Positions 47,403 to 62,170 are shown, numbered from the stretch's first letter. The stretch is DNA of 64,000 nucleotides from Paracentrotus lividus (GCA_940671915.1 CALNVZ010000174.1:73442410-73506409), one strand, 5' to 3'. Numbers and translations: made by a program. The notes: generated by a model from the letters alone, not told the origin.

Positions 47403-47761
47403 TATAAGGCCAAAAAAAAAAAATTGTTTGGTTGTCCTCGACCGACCGACCCTCTGAAAACGGCCCGACCCGACCAACCTCTTTTTTTTTTTTCACCCAA
47501 ACGCCGAAAATACACAGCTCATATTTATTTGTATATATTTTTCATAAAACAGTATTATAACATGTGTTATTTTTCCATGCAGTCCCATTTTACATAACTC
47601 AATAAAACGTAAAAGTGATCTCAAAAATGAAAGTCATTCGTTTCTTTGTTTTTCTTTGTTTTTCAATGGGAGGGAAAAAAAAAAAAACCCGACCGACCGA
47701 CCCGATTTTTGAAAAAAGGCATTCATTGGACAACCAAACAATTTTTTTTTTTTGGCCTAAT
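47403..47761. mobile_element. MITE with GGCCAAAA(n)TTGTTTGGTTGTCC ends
   Basis: The left end TAAGGCCAAAAA..TTGTTTGGTTGTCC mirrors the right end GGACAACCAAACAA..TTTTTGGCCTA. Inner CCGACCGACC blocks occur near both ends but are not mirror images throughout. It is about 358 bp with no open frame. Confidence 0.75.
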
Positions 47762-48220
47762 TAGAGTACACTCTATATTTTTAGTTGCATGTCATCACCT
47801 TCAATGAATAAATTGTCCATGAAATTTCTATAAAATCGAGCCAACTGCAATTATGCACAAAATTTTCACGAGAGGTACTGTATACGTGGTTATTTTCGCA
47901 GTGACTTTATTGTTGTGAATTACGCGAGCCGGTCATGGAGAAAATTTCCATTAGTAATGAAATCATCACCAAACTCGTGAAATTTTGCTCTCGCGAATTT
48001 CCCCAACTAGTCCAATATCACGGAAATATATGTACGCGAATGTACACGAACGCGAATTAAATGTTGGCTTAAATACAGTATTCAGTTGTGTGTTCAGTTT
48101 AACAAGAATAAGACCTCGATTACCATATTGAGGATGATAACTTTGAGGCTTATTTGGCATATCATGGTATATATCACATGGTATATATCACTGATATTGG
48201 ATGCCTTTACCAAATGTACT

Positions 48221-48354
48221 CCAGGGGGGTGATTCACTGACATTTAAAATCAATCCCAACTTCGGGCCTATGGAAGTATAACACAGCAATTGATCATAAA
48301 ATTGATTTTATCCCAGTAAGGATAGATTTTAGCCGTTAGTGAATCACCCCCAAG
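48221..48354. mobile_element. Very short MITE (~134 bp)
   Basis: The left end CCAGGGGGGTGATTCACTGAC and right end GTTAGTGAATCACCCCCAAGG are inverted copies. The interior is partly self-complementary (AAAATCAAT / ATTGATTTTAT). Confidence 0.72.
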
Positions 48355-50450
48355 GATAGCAGGATAGTCAATACAATAATAAATAATTAGTTCTAGTAAT
48401 CATTTCATATCACTGTGTTGTGACCACAGAATTGGAACTCAACATGCAAACCAATCTAAGGCAGTAAGTCCTCCACATCATATTCAGGGGCCGCAGAGTC
48501 GTGGGGGCTGTGGCCTCTCACTTTTTTTCAGAAAATTTGTACAAAAACGCAAGTATTACCATAGATTTCTGATTTTTAGCCTGTTCAGCCCCCCCCCCCC
48601 CCCCCCCCCCACACTTTCGGCTCATCCCCTCCACTTTCAAAAATGCTTTGCGGCTCCTGATATTGTCAGTTTGGTTATTTTTCCTTGGAGCTACAAGCAC
48701 AAACATTAGAACAAGCTCAAAAACCATACAATTCATACCCTTCTTTTATGTTTGTTTTTTTTATTGTAAAACTACCACAAAATGCAATACTTGTACATAC
48801 CGGTATACATTTATAAAGGACATAATAAAAGATTACTAAACCAGTTTCTTAACAGGATCGCTGTTTGATATGTTTATACATATTTTTGTTTGTTGTTGTT
48901 GATCAACTACTTAAGGTGAAGGATTTACGGTAATTACTGTGATACATTTTATAAATTAAGAATTAAGAATATTTGAAAGACAATACGGTATTGTCTCAAG
49001 AGAATGGCGGTATTACAATGCAGCAGAGAGTGTGTAGAGAGGTAGAGACAACAGTAAATTTGTTCTTATTTCACTCATTCATCGATAAACACACATTGAA
49101 AAATACTGAATGGCAAGACCATACAGGTATTACATGTAAGGTACATACATTATATCATGTGTGAAGCATTTGTTTTGGTCCTCAGTGAGTGCAGTCGGAA
49201 TCGATGTCGTGACAAAAGGTCCGAAAATACAGCTTATGTTTATAAAACGCAACCCAAACTATGAATAATGCTGAGATTCTTACACCAATACACATTTAAT
49301 TATTACAAAGCCACATGATAAAAACCCAGAAATAATTTTTTTTTTTTTTTTACATTTCACAATGATAAAAGCGAGAGCCAAAAGCAGTCACAAATTCTGA
49401 AGAAATACCTACTTTAAAATTGCATATGTCATCTGAGGATATTTATTGGAAATAAAAAATAAATCAGTTTGAATGACACCCCCAAAAAAGTTGTAACTTG
49501 ATTATTGTTAATGATTACAATTATCAATCCAATTTTTTGTTTAAACACCAAAATAAAAGAGTAAATCACAATAATTATAATCATTCATATTAATGTTTTA
49601 CTAGTCTATAAAGTGAATACTATATGAGTGAGTATTGATAAAATAAGTACAAACAAAACTACAATGAATAATGTTAAACAAGCCTTGACAAAGAAGATAA
49701 ATTTCAAGTAACAAGGTGAAACCAAACAGCTCCAGTCTTTAAAATAGAAAATCAAAATTATGTTCTAACAAAACTACCAGTCATATTATATTTATATGTA
49801 CCTTTTTCAATGACACATGAAACACTTTTCATTACAAGATCTTGGATAAACAGTCATACAAATAGATTCACAAACATACTAATCTAAAACTTGAAAGATA
49901 ACTATATACACTTGATTCAATCCTGTCAGAAACATAATTGCCTTGTCTTTTAGATACAATACCAGTGGTTGTACTGAGAAACAAAAGGGATTAATATATT
50001 TCATGCTTTATATTTTGTCTGCATCTTGGAACTTTCTATATGTGGTGCATCCCTCAATAATTGATTATAACAAAGAAAGTTGTTTTGAACCCATGTAACA
50101 TGAGGAAAATGCATCTTTCTTTTTTCTTTTTCTTTTTCTTTTTGTGTGCAAACTTTGAGATTCCATACTCACTATCAACAATAGCACAGGAATTTTAATC
50201 TGATATTGAACTAATTATGTTACACTTATCTTAATTATTTTCCTCTCTTTTTAAGTTGAAACATGTGTCACATTTAACAGGACAGTAGATATCACCTGCT
50301 AAATTTGAAAATTTAAAACTCCACAATAGGAACCTGACTGAACCAGAAACTCAATTGATCTTGATAAATCATCATTATTAATCAAATATTGCCAGGAAAG
50401 AATCTTTTATAAAAATTGTCAACAAGTGCGAACAAGGTGAATTCAAAGAA
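48355..50450. other. Intergenic DNA between NXF1 and H3.3, no gene seen
   Basis: It is AT-rich, with a poly-C run of about 27 bases (48586-48612) and poly-T runs near 49340 and 50115-50145. No coding resemblance was found. Confidence 0.55.
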
Positions 50451-50452
50451 AT

Positions 50453-50458
50453 TTATTT
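50453..50458 (-). promoter_or_regulatory. Candidate H3.3 polyadenylation signal AATAAA
   Basis: AATAAA on the minus strand lies 62 bases after the stop codon. Replacement H3.3 mRNAs are polyadenylated, unlike the stem-loop-ended mRNAs of replication-dependent histones, so a nearby signal is expected. Confidence 0.5.
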
Positions 50459-50519
50459 AAAGTGCAGCCAACGATTTTGAAGCATTACGTGACTTGAAGA
50501 TTGATCAGGATGGTTACGT

Positions 50520-52123
<1,604 letters not shown>

Positions 52124-52139
52124 TTAGAATGTTCTTGTG

Positions 52140-52542
52140 ACTTTGTCTATAAATTAGCAAGAAAACAAAGGATAATTTTGTGTTAGTCATGACACAAGAT
52201 AACTTTTTTTTATATTCTTAATTTTTAAAATAAGTTTGTGACCAGAACAAATCTGCACTTACACACCAACCCTAACCCTGGTCAGTGGCCTTTTCCATAA
52301 TCTTATCTATTCTTGCGTAGTACGATGTAGTTGCAATAGTACACAATGTCAATGCATCATGCACGAAGGCTGTCTCGTTTTCCAGGACCATGATCACATT
52401 AAGAAATAGATCTAGACTCTATCAGTCTTTTTTGGTAAGTCCAAAAGTAACTTTTGTGTTTTGGACAGAAATTTCAATAAACCTATATTTAGATAGGCCT
52501 AGATCTAGGTTTATCTAGAACATAAAGTATCTGTGATCTCCC
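52140..52542. promoter_or_regulatory. Possible H3.3 5' region and divergent promoter
   Basis: The stretch lies between the H3.3 start (minus) and a candidate plus-strand first exon at 52543. I recognise no firm core-promoter motif. The label rests on position only. Confidence 0.3.
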
Positions 52543-52649
52543 ATGCCAGTCCTTGGCCCCCTAAATTTAGCCGCCAGTCCAGGCTGCCTGGCCAGTCCCC
52601 GCAAGCAAAAAGGCGGGCGGATCATCAAGAACCGCGCCGAAGAATCAAG
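52543..52649 (+). CDS. Candidate first coding exon, unknown gene
   Basis: ATG opens MPVLGPLNLAASPGCLASPR followed by KQKGGRIIKNRAEESR, with a donor AAG|GTACAT. The base composition is GC-richer than its surroundings and the encoded segment is basic. In the noisy second copy (about 58262-58372) the frame is lost by indels. I recognise no family, and no downstream exon was found. It could equally be part of an H3.3 5' noncoding region read on the wrong strand. Confidence 0.3.
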
Positions 52650-54052
52650 GTACATATGGATAAGTCGTTTTTCTGTTTCAGTCAGGAAGGATGAAAAACG
52701 GAATTTGGCTTTGCCATTTCATTTTTGAAAACACAAAAACAAAATCACAAAGCAAATAACCTGTTGTGATTTCGTTTTTGGTCATCAAAAACAGAAATCA
52801 AAAACAGAAGTACCTTTTTTTGCTTTCGTGATTTCTATTTTTTTATTACCGTTTTTATATATCAAAAACAAAATCACAACACGGTTTTAGCTCTCTGGTT
52901 CTGTTTTTGCACAGCAAAGACCAAAATTGATCTCGTCTCTCTGATTTCTGAAAACCTTATGTTTCATGAATATTAAAGAGCGTCCTCTACGTCAAAAAAA
53001 ATATAACTATCTTTAACCAGTGTGAAGTTGGTTACTAATTCACTTACTTATTCAAAATCTTATAGGGCTCGATTTCAAAAATCAAAAGGTACCACAAGGA
53101 CGAGTAGGACACGGGCAATTCAAGAAATGTATGTCTCGACTCGGGCAAGTGGGGCTAATAACCTTGTAACTCACTAAATAAGAAATAAACCATGCACTTA
53201 TTAAGTAAGCCTATGGTTACTTATTCAAGATTTTAAAATGACTTGGTCAAAAACTAAAGGTGAATCAAGGACAAGTGGCAAACGGGCAATTAAAAAATAT
53301 AGGTCTTGACATGGGCAAGTGGGGCTAATGACCTTGAAACTCACTAAATAAGAAATACCACATGCACTTAATCTAAGCCTTAGAACGACCTTTTTCAACA
53401 ATACAAAAGGTGCCTCAAGGACAAGTGGCACACACGGGCAATTAAAAAAATGTAGATATCGACACGGACAAGTGGGGCTAATAACCTTGAAACTCACTAA
53501 ATAAGAAATAAACCATGCACTTATTAAATAAGCCTTTGATCACTCCTTCAAGATTATATAATGACTTTAAAAAAAAAAACTATGGTGAATTAAGGACAAG
53601 TGGCGCACGGGCAATTAAAAAATGTAGGTCTCGACACGGGCAAGTGGGGCTAATGACTTTGAAACTAACTAAATAAGAAAAAAAAAACTTTTTGGCAAGT
53701 ACCAGATATGAAAGGGCCGGGCAGGGACTGGTCCCTCAAGGTAAAAAAAGTGTCTGGGCAGCCCAAAGATACCAAGCTTGCCCCTGCCAAATCGTTTTGA
53801 GGACCTCTCAGCACACGAGGAAACAGGGACAAGTGATTTTAAATTGCTTTAAACAAATCCTAAAAGATCTTGCCCCTTGGCAAGTACCAGATATGAAATG
53901 GCCGGGCAGGGATCGGTACCTTAAGGTCTAGGAGGGTCTGGGCATCCACGGGATACCCAGGTTGCCCCTCAGGACACTGGAAACAGGGACAAGTAATTCT
54001 ATCAAATTCATTAAACGGATCCTGAAAGAACTTGCCCCTGGCAAGTAACATA

Positions 54053-54996
54053 CAGTGGTGGCCAAAATTATTAGAACACCAAGCATATTTAAATGATTTT
54101 GATAATTTTCATTCAGTTGACCATTTAAATACTATAAAATGGTTGGAATGTCTCCGAATATCATCATTATGCTTTAAAAACTAAATAACAAAGCCATGCG
54201 TTGGGAACTCTTGCCCCTTTCAATATCAATGTGTCATAACGTCAAACATTTTAATCCTCTCCCTACAAAAATATATATATTCTGATAGGAAATTTCCTGA
54301 GGATGTCAAAGATGGCATTCATAAAAACACAGGGTGAAGTAGTTACATCTTATGTGGGGATTTTTAAATTATTTTTGAAGGGCCCCAAATTTTTCCTTTA
54401 GTGCCCCTATTTAAGTCCATTGTTCCAATGACCCTTAATATTTCAACATATTTGAATTGCTCATGAAATTTCCTTTTAAAAATATACATTTACAAGGAGT
54501 TTCCTTATTAAATAAAATAAATAGTCTTAACCATCAATGGGCATGGTTATTTCGGTCAACTCACCACCAAGGGTGGGGGCGAATCCACACTCCCCATTTG
54601 ACCAAATTTGCTGAAACTTAGAATGTATTTGAGTTATATAAGAATAATAAGCCTGGTAAATTTCATAATTCTACCTCAAATACTTTTTGAGCAATCGGAA
54701 TATGTAATTGGCATTTTACTTTTTTGCATTTGGACTACATGTTCAATACACAAGTCTATAAGGAAACCAAAAGCGCATAGCGCAACTATTTTCAATGCTG
54801 CGCATTACCAGATGGTCGAAACTATATAAATTTGGTATCAAAATAAATTATACGTAAGACCCTATGCTCAAAAGTCATGAAAGCTCATGGCACACAAAAT
54901 ATATCTTTAATCTGATTTCGGCAAATGAACTAGGGCATTGATAATCCCATAGACTTTGTGTAGGTTCAGGTGTTCTAATAATTTTGGCCACCGCTG
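54053..54996. mobile_element. Tc1/mariner-like non-autonomous element
   Basis: Terminal repeats CAGTGGTGGCCAAAATTATT and complement (about 28 bp, one mismatch) are flanked by TA on both sides, the Tc1/mariner target. The length is 944 bp and no transposase frame is present. It is nested in the composite foldback element. A second, indel-rich copy is at 59735-60646. Confidence 0.85.
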
Positions 54997-55173
54997 TATA
55001 TGATATGGCCTGGCAGGGGCTGAGCCCTCAAGGTCAAAAATGTTCTGGGCAACCCAAAGATACCCAGCTTGCCCCGGCCAAATCCTTTTGAGGACCTCTC
55101 AGGCCACCGGAAATCTTTTAGGATTCGTTTAAACAATTTATAAAATTAATTGTCCCTGTTTCCGTTTCTAGTT

Positions 55174-55204
55174 CGTTTTGAAGACCTGAGAGGTCTTCAA
55201 AACG
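55174..55204. repeat. 31-bp palindrome at the foldback centre
   Basis: CGTTTTGAAGACCT, a 3-base centre GAG, and the exact complement AGGTCTTCAAAACG. It marks where the two tandem-repeat arms meet. Confidence 0.88.
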
Positions 55205-56203
55205 ATTTGGCCGGGGCAAGCTTGGTATTTTGGGGTTGCCCAAACCTTTTTTTTTTTACCTTGAGGGACCAGTCCGTGCCCTGCCAATTCATATCTGGTA
55301 CTTGCCAGAAATTTTTTTTTCTTATTTAGTGAGTTTCAAGGTCATTATCCCCACTTGCCCTTGTCGAGACCTACATTTTTTAATTGCCCGTGTGCCATTT
55401 GTCCTATATTCACCTATAGTTTTTGAAAAATTCGTTTTAAAATCTTGAATAAGTAATCATAGGCTTACTCAATAAGTGCATGGTTTGTTTCTTATTTAAT
55501 GAGTTTCAAGGTCATTAGCCCCACTTGCCCATGTCAAGAACTACATTTTTTAATTGCCCGTTTGCCACTTGTCCTTGATTCACCTTTAGTTTTTAAACAA
55601 GTCATTTTAAAATCCTGAATAAGTAATCATAGGCTCATTTAATAAGTGCATGGTTTATTTCTTATTTAGTGAGTTTCAAGGTCATTAGCCCCACTTGCCC
55701 ATGTCAAGACCTACATTTTTTAATTGCCCGTTTGCCACTTGTCCTTGATTCACCTTTAGTTTTTGAACAAGTCATTTTAAAATCTTGAATAAGTAATCAT
55801 AGGCTTACTTAATAAGTGCATGGTTTATTTCTTATTTAGTGAGTTACAAGGTTTTATTAGCCCCACTTGCCCGAGTCGAGACATAATTTTTTGAATTGCC
55901 CGTGTCCTACTCGTCCTTGTGGTACCTTTTGATTTTTTGAAAAAAGAGTCCTTGTAAAATTTTGAATAAGTAGACTAAGTGAATTAGTAACCAACTTCAC
56001 ACTGGTTAAAGATAGTTATATTTTTCTTGACGTAGAGGACGCTATTTAATATTCATGAAACATAAGGTTTTCAGAAATCAGAGAGACAAGATCAATTTTG
56101 GTCTTTGCTGTGCTAAAACAAAATCACAGAGCGTGTTGTGATTTTGTTTTTGGTATATGAAAACAGAACCAGAGAGCTAGAGAGATCATGTTACGTTAAT
56201 AAA

Positions 56204-57865
56204 GCACGTTCCACGCCACGGATACGACGAGCCAATGGATGTCCTTGGGCAATGATTATAGCTGACACGCTTGCATGGATGGTCGCACAGATTGTGTCCT
56301 CAAGAGAGACCGTTTACCAAAGTAAGTCTTCACTGGCCTCCTAGCATATTCATCACAAAAAATCAATGACTGTACTATGTAAAGCCTTGCTCTTAAATAG
56401 AACAGTATATACGATGTGCTCCTTGCACATTTCTTTCATGTGGTCAATAACTTAACGGAACACGATTTAACGGAACATCCATATCATAGTAAACCCTGTA
56501 ATATTTTGATGAAATAAATCCTAGAAGATAATGTTCAGGTCTGGGTCATTAACACTCATGCACCATAATTCGTATTTATAGTTTTTGTGGTACTCTTCAC
56601 TAATGTCATAGATTCATAAGACTCTTTCAGATGAAAAGTTTCATTGGCCAGATATGGTAGCAAGCAGATGCAAACAAGTAAGGCTGCTTACAATGGAAAT
56701 TTGATTATATACCCGGGGTCTTAGGACCATAGATAACCTCGTTTTTTCAAAGAGCTTGTTGTGTCAGGGTAAAATCACAAAATAATGCAAAGATTGGATC
56801 CAGCAAATTACCTTTCGGTATATTCAGGAATCCGTTCGTATTTTTCAGGTCTCATTATAACAACGTTTCCACTGTATTGTGAATTGGTGTAATTATATTT
56901 GAATAAATTCACTTGATTAACTATTTCTGCTTCTATAGTTTTAGTTAGTTCGGTGATACACAGTGCACGTCGTTAATAGCAGAATTAAGTATCTTTTTAT
57001 CTTGAGAGATTCCTAATAACTGGTTCTATCAACTTCTGAGAGCACTCAATAGCAGCACTATGAGAATCTCAACTCGTCTGAAACTGAGAGCAATGTCCAA
57101 CGGACTCAAACGCTGGATACGGCAGCTTCATCGATGCAGAGCAGAACTCTGTACTACTCTCGTGCGTGACGGATCTCTACGATGGGCAATCAGTTACCTT
57201 CAAGTAAGACAATATGATAACAAGAACTTACGTTACAATCCTAAATCCGTTAAAAACAAACAGTTTCTTTGGTTTATTGGTTAAAGAGATCATATTAGGA
57301 TATGACAGCTACATGTCTAGTCACAGTGTGTTATTCCTAGTTAATTAGGAACAATCTTAACTAATAAATTTTCAATTAAATTGTAGTGCATTTGCTCAAA
57401 TCATAACTTGTGAGGTTTATGTAGGAGATGTTGTTAATAGCATCTAGAGAAAATATCTGACTCACAATGAATGGCTTCACTCTTGGAAAATACAGTTCAC
57501 TTCCATTAGAATTGGTACTATCAACATGGCCATTTACCGAATACCTACAAATGAACAACTTCTAGTAAGTCTTTATACCATTCGTGAACCAAATTGAAAT
57601 TGGAATGGAATAAGTGCTTTGTTCTATCATTCATTGAGATAAAGGAGTTGAATGTATTTTTCTGTAGATCTATTTCTGTGTTTAAGAGAAAATATCTGTA
57701 CGATATGTATTTGGGAAGGAAAAACATTACCTGGCTGTAACGATGGGGTTCTTGACACCACCTGTGGAGGAGCACTCTTGCGGGCTGCTTCGGTCAGAAG
57801 CTGTTTTGAGGGGCTTTCCTCCTCAGGCGTGACTTACGACTGTCTGCTTGGTACGAGCATATAGT
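56204..57865 (-). pseudogene. H3-3: Broken second copy of H3.3
   Basis: Remnants of exon 3 (about 56206-56342), exon 2 (about 57035-57200) and exon 1 (about 57731-57865) are in the same order and spacing as the intact gene. Each contains several frameshifts, and even the start codon context (TACGAGCATATAG instead of TACGAGCCATAG) is damaged. As written it encodes nothing. It is most likely a sequencing or assembly duplicate, less likely a young pseudogene. Confidence 0.85.
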
Positions 57866-59734
57866 TTAGAATGTTTTGTGACTTTGTCAAATTAGCAGAA
57901 AACAAGGATAATTTTGTGTAGTCATGACACAAGATAACTTTTTTATATTCTTAATTTTAAAATATTTTGTGACCAGAACAAATCTGCACTACACACCAAC
58001 CCTAACCTGGTCAGTGGCCTTTTCCATAATCTTATCTATTCTTGCGTAGTACGATGGTTTGTCAATACTACACAATGTCAATGCATCATTCCACGAAGGC
58101 TGTCTCGTTTTCCGACCTTGATCACATTAGAAAATAGATCTAGACTCTATCAGTCTTTTTTGGTAAGTCCAAAAGTAACTTTTGTGTTTGGACAGAAATT
58201 TTCAATAAACCTATATTTAATAGGCCTAGATCTAGTTTCTATGAACATAAAGTTCTTGTGATCTCCCTAGCCATCCTTGGCCCCTCTAATTAGCCGCCAG
58301 TCCAGGCTGCCTGGTCCAGCCCCGCAAGCAAAAAGGCGGCGGATCATCAAGAACCGCGCCGAGAGAATCAAGGTACATATGGTAAGTCGTGTTTTCTGTT
58401 TCAGTCAGGAAGGATGAAAAACGGAATTTGGTTCTTGCCTTTCATTTTTGAAAACACAAAAACAATCACAAAGCAAATAACCTGTTGTGATTCGTTTTTG
58501 GTCATCAAAAGACAGAAATCAAAAACAGAAGTACCTTTTTTGGCTTCGTGGATTTCTATTTTTTTATTACCTGTTTTTATTATATTCAAAAACAAAATCA
58601 CAACACGGTTTAGCTCGCTGGTCTTGTGGTTTTGCACAGCAAAGACCAAAATTGATCTCGTCTTCTCGATTTCGAAAACCTTATGTTTCAGTAATATTAA
58701 AGAGCGTCCTCTACGTCAAAAAATATAACTATCTTTAACCATGTGTGAAGTTTTACTAATTCACTTACTTATTCAAATTCTTATAGGGCTCGATTTCAAA
58801 AATCAAAAGGTCTACACAAGAACGAGTAGGACACGGCAATTCAAGAAATGTAGGTCTCGACTCGGGCAGTGGGCTAATAACCTGTAACTCACTAAATAAA
58901 ATAAACCATTGCATTAAGTAAGCCTATGGTTACTTATTCAGGATTTTAAAATGACTTGGTCAAAAACTAAAGGTGAATCAAGGACAATGGCAAACGGGCA
59001 TTAAAAAATATAGTCTTGACATGGGCAAGTGGGCATAGACTTGAAACTCACTAAATAAGAAATACCACATGCACTTAATCAACGCCTTAGAACGACCTTT
59101 TTCAACAATACAAAAGGTGCCTCAAGGACAGTGGCACACACGCAATTAAAAAATGTAGATATCGACACGGACAAGTGGGCTAATACCTTGAAACTCACTA
59201 AATAAGAAATAAACCATGCACTTATTAAAATAAGCCTTTGATCACTCCTTCAAGATTATTATATGACTTTAAAAAAAACTATGGTGAATTAAGGACAAGT
59301 GGGGCACGGGCAATTAAAAATATGTAGGTCTCGACACGGCAATGTGGGGCTATGACTTTGAAACTAACTAAATAAGAAAAAAAAATTTTTGGCAAGTACC
59401 AGATGAAGGGCCGGCAGGGACTGGTCCTCAAGTAAAAAATGTCTGGGCAGCCCAAAATACCAAGCTTGCCCTGCCAAATCGTTTTGAGGACCTCTCAGCA
59501 CACGAGGGAAACAGGACAGTGATTTTAAATTGCTTTAAACAAATCCTAAAAGATCTTGCCCCTTGGCAAGTACCAGATATGAAATGCCGGGCAGGGATCG
59601 GTACCTTAAGGTCTAGGAGGGTCTGGGCATCCACGGGAATCCACGGTTGCCCCTCAGGACACTGGAAACAGGACAAGTAATTCTACCAATTCATTAAACG
59701 GATCCTGAAAGAACTTGCCCCTGCAAGTAACATA

Positions 59735-60646
59735 CAGTGGTGCCAAAATTATAGAACACACAAGCATATTTAAATGATTTGAAATTTCATTCAGTTGACC
59801 ATTTAAATACTATAAAATGGTTGAAATGTCTCCGAATATCATCATTATGCTTTAAAAACTAATAACAAAGCCATGCGTTGAAACTCTGCCCCTTTCAATA
59901 TCAATGTGTCATACAGTCAAACATTTAATCCTCTCCCTACAAAAATATTATATATCTAGTAGGAAATTTCCTGAGGATGTCAAAGATGGCTATCATAAAA
60001 ACACAGGTGAAGTAGTTACATCTTATGTGGGGATTTTTAAATTATTTTTGAAGGGCCCCAAATTTTTCCTTTAGTGCCTATTTAGTCCTATTGTTCCAAT
60101 GACCCTTAATATTTCAACATATTTGAATTGCCTCATGAAATTCCTTTTAAAATATACATTTACAAGGAGTTTCCTTATTAATAAATAAATAGTGTCTTAA
60201 CCATCAATGGGCATGGTATTTCGGTCAACTCACACAAGGGTGGGGGCGAACCACACTCCCATTGACCAAATTTGCTGAAACTTAGAATGTATTTAGTATA
60301 TTAAAATAATAAGCCTGGTAAATTTCATAATTCTACCTCAAACTTTGAGCAATGGAATATGTAATTGGCATTTTACTTTTTTGCATTTGACTACATGTTC
60401 AATACACAAGTCATAAGGAAACCAAAAGCGCATAGGGCAACTATTTTCAATGCTGCGCATTACCAGATGGTCGAAACTATATAAATTTGGTTTCAAATAA
60501 TATACGTAAGACCTATCTCAAAAGTCATGAAAGCTCATGGCACACAAATATATTCTTTAATCTGATTCTGGCAAATGAACTAGGGCATTGATAATCCCAT
60601 AGACTTTGTGTAGGTTCAGGTGTTCTAATAATTTTGGCCACCGCTG
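59735..60646. mobile_element. Second copy of the Tc1-like MITE
   Basis: It corresponds to 54053-54996 with about 30 bases net loss spread over many sites. TA flanks are preserved. Confidence 0.8.
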
Positions 60647-62091
60647 TATTGATTTGGCCTGGCAGGGGCGGAGCCCTCAAGGTCAAAAATGTTCTGGCAA
60701 CCCAAAGATACCCAGCTTGCCCGGCCAAATCCTTTTGAGGACCTCTCAGGCCACCGGAAATTTTTAGGATTCGTTTAAACAATTTATAAAATTAATTGTC
60801 CTGTCGTTTCCTAGTTCGTTTTGAAGACCTGAGAGGTCTTCAAAACGATTTGGCCGGGCAAGCTTGGTATTTGGGGTTGCCCAACCTTTTTTTTTTACCT
60901 TTGAGGGACCAGTCCGGCCCTGCAATTCATATCTGGTATCTTGCCAGAAATTTTTTTTCTTATTAGTTGAGTTTTCAAGGTCTTATTACCCCACTTGCCT
61001 TGTTCGAGACCTACATTTTTAATTGCCCGTGTGCCATTTGTCCTATATTTACCTATAGTTTTTGAAAAATTCGTTTTTAAAATCTTGAATAAGTAATCAT
61101 AGGCTTACTCATAAGTGCAGTGGTTTGTTCTTATTTAATGAGTTTCAAGGTCATACCCCACTTGCCCATGTCAAGAACTACATTTTTAAATTGCCCGTTT
61201 GCCACTTGTCCTGGATTCACCTTTAGTTTTAAACAAGTCATTTTAAAATCCTGAATAAGTAATCATAGGCTCATTTAATAAGTGCATGTTTATTTCTTAT
61301 TTAGTGATGTCAAGTTCATTTAGCCCCACTTGCCCATGTCAAGACCTACATTTTTTAATTGCCCGTTTGCCACTTGTTTGATTGATTCACTTAGTTTTTG
61401 AACAAGTTCATTTTAAATCTTGAATAAGTATATACATAGCTTACTTAATAATGTGCAGTGTTATTTTCTTATTATAGTGAGTTACAAGGTTTTATTAGCC
61501 CACTTGCCCGAGTCGAGACATAATTTTTGAATTGCGTGTCCACTCGTTCCTTGTGTACCTTTTGATTTTTTGAAAAAGAGTCCTTGTAATTTTGAATAAG
61601 TAGACTAAGTGAATTAGTAACCAACTTCACACATTGGTTAAGAGATAGTTATATTTTTCTTGACGTAGAGGACGCTTATTTAATATTCTTGAAACATAAG
61701 GTTTTCAGAAATCAGAGAGACAGGATATTCTTGGTCTTTGCTTGTGCTAAAACAAAATCACAGAGCGTGTTGTGATTTTGTTTTTGGTATAATTGAAAAC
61801 CAGAACAGAAGCTAAACCGGTTGTGTGATTTGTTTTTGATATATAAAATATAAAAAATAGAAATCACAAAAGCATAAAAAAAGGTACCGTACACCGCCGG
61901 TTCTCGAGGTATTGCTAACCGGGCTGATCTCTACGTGCATGTAACACAAAAATCGTCCGTATTTGCACATCGTGTAAATATAAGCAAATGTCCTCCTCGC
62001 ACATTTCGCGGAGAAACCATCTATGCAACACAACAGTTCCGTTTTCCGACCGCGACTGAGCGCGAATTCGAATAAATATGTTGTTTCTCAC

Positions 62092-62170
62092 CGAGTTTTA
62101 TGGCATCGGCAAGAAAATCAAATTGCAGAGCAGATGTCACATTGTCTCTCAATTGAAGAAAATCAGCCAT
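62092..62170 (-). CDS. Candidate first coding exon, unknown gene
   Basis: ATG at 62170 opens MADFLQLRDNVTSALQFDFL followed by ADAIKL and a strong donor (G|GTGAGA) in phase 1. The 26-codon segment has an amphipathic helical look, unlike the low-complexity frames nearby. Downstream exons would lie to the left, in the foldback/duplication, and were not found. I do not recognise the protein. Confidence 0.4.

Larger units (their letters stand above)
52800..56165. mobile_element. Composite foldback element with tandem-repeat arms
   Basis: The left side has ~155-175-bp units containing GGGCAAGTGGGGCTAATAACC and AAACTCACTAAATAAG, then ~175-bp units containing GGCAAGTACCAGATATGAAA and CAAGCTTGCCCC. 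The right side is the reverse complement in mirrored order. The symmetry point is an exact palindrome at 55174-55204. The outer ends share AAAACAAAATCACAAC words. A Tc1-like MITE is inserted at 54053. In this copy the right end is cut short at 56165; in the second copy it continues to about 61890. Confidence 0.8.
56186..61800. repeat. Indel-rich direct copy of 50505-56165
   Basis: The order and orientation of every feature repeat: H3.3 exons, the intervening introns, the foldback arms and the Tc1-like MITE. Differences are mostly one-base losses, often in runs (GGGAG to GGAG, TTTCTT to TTCTT, GGCC to GGC), and less often extra bases. The copy joins the first in mid-element at 56165-56186. The pattern is more like low-accuracy long-read sequence than like mutational decay. 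Confidence 0.88.

Noticed and set aside
56204..57865. A second functional H3 gene
   Set aside because: Every exon has frameshifts and the start codon context is broken. The introns match the first copy too closely for an independent gene.
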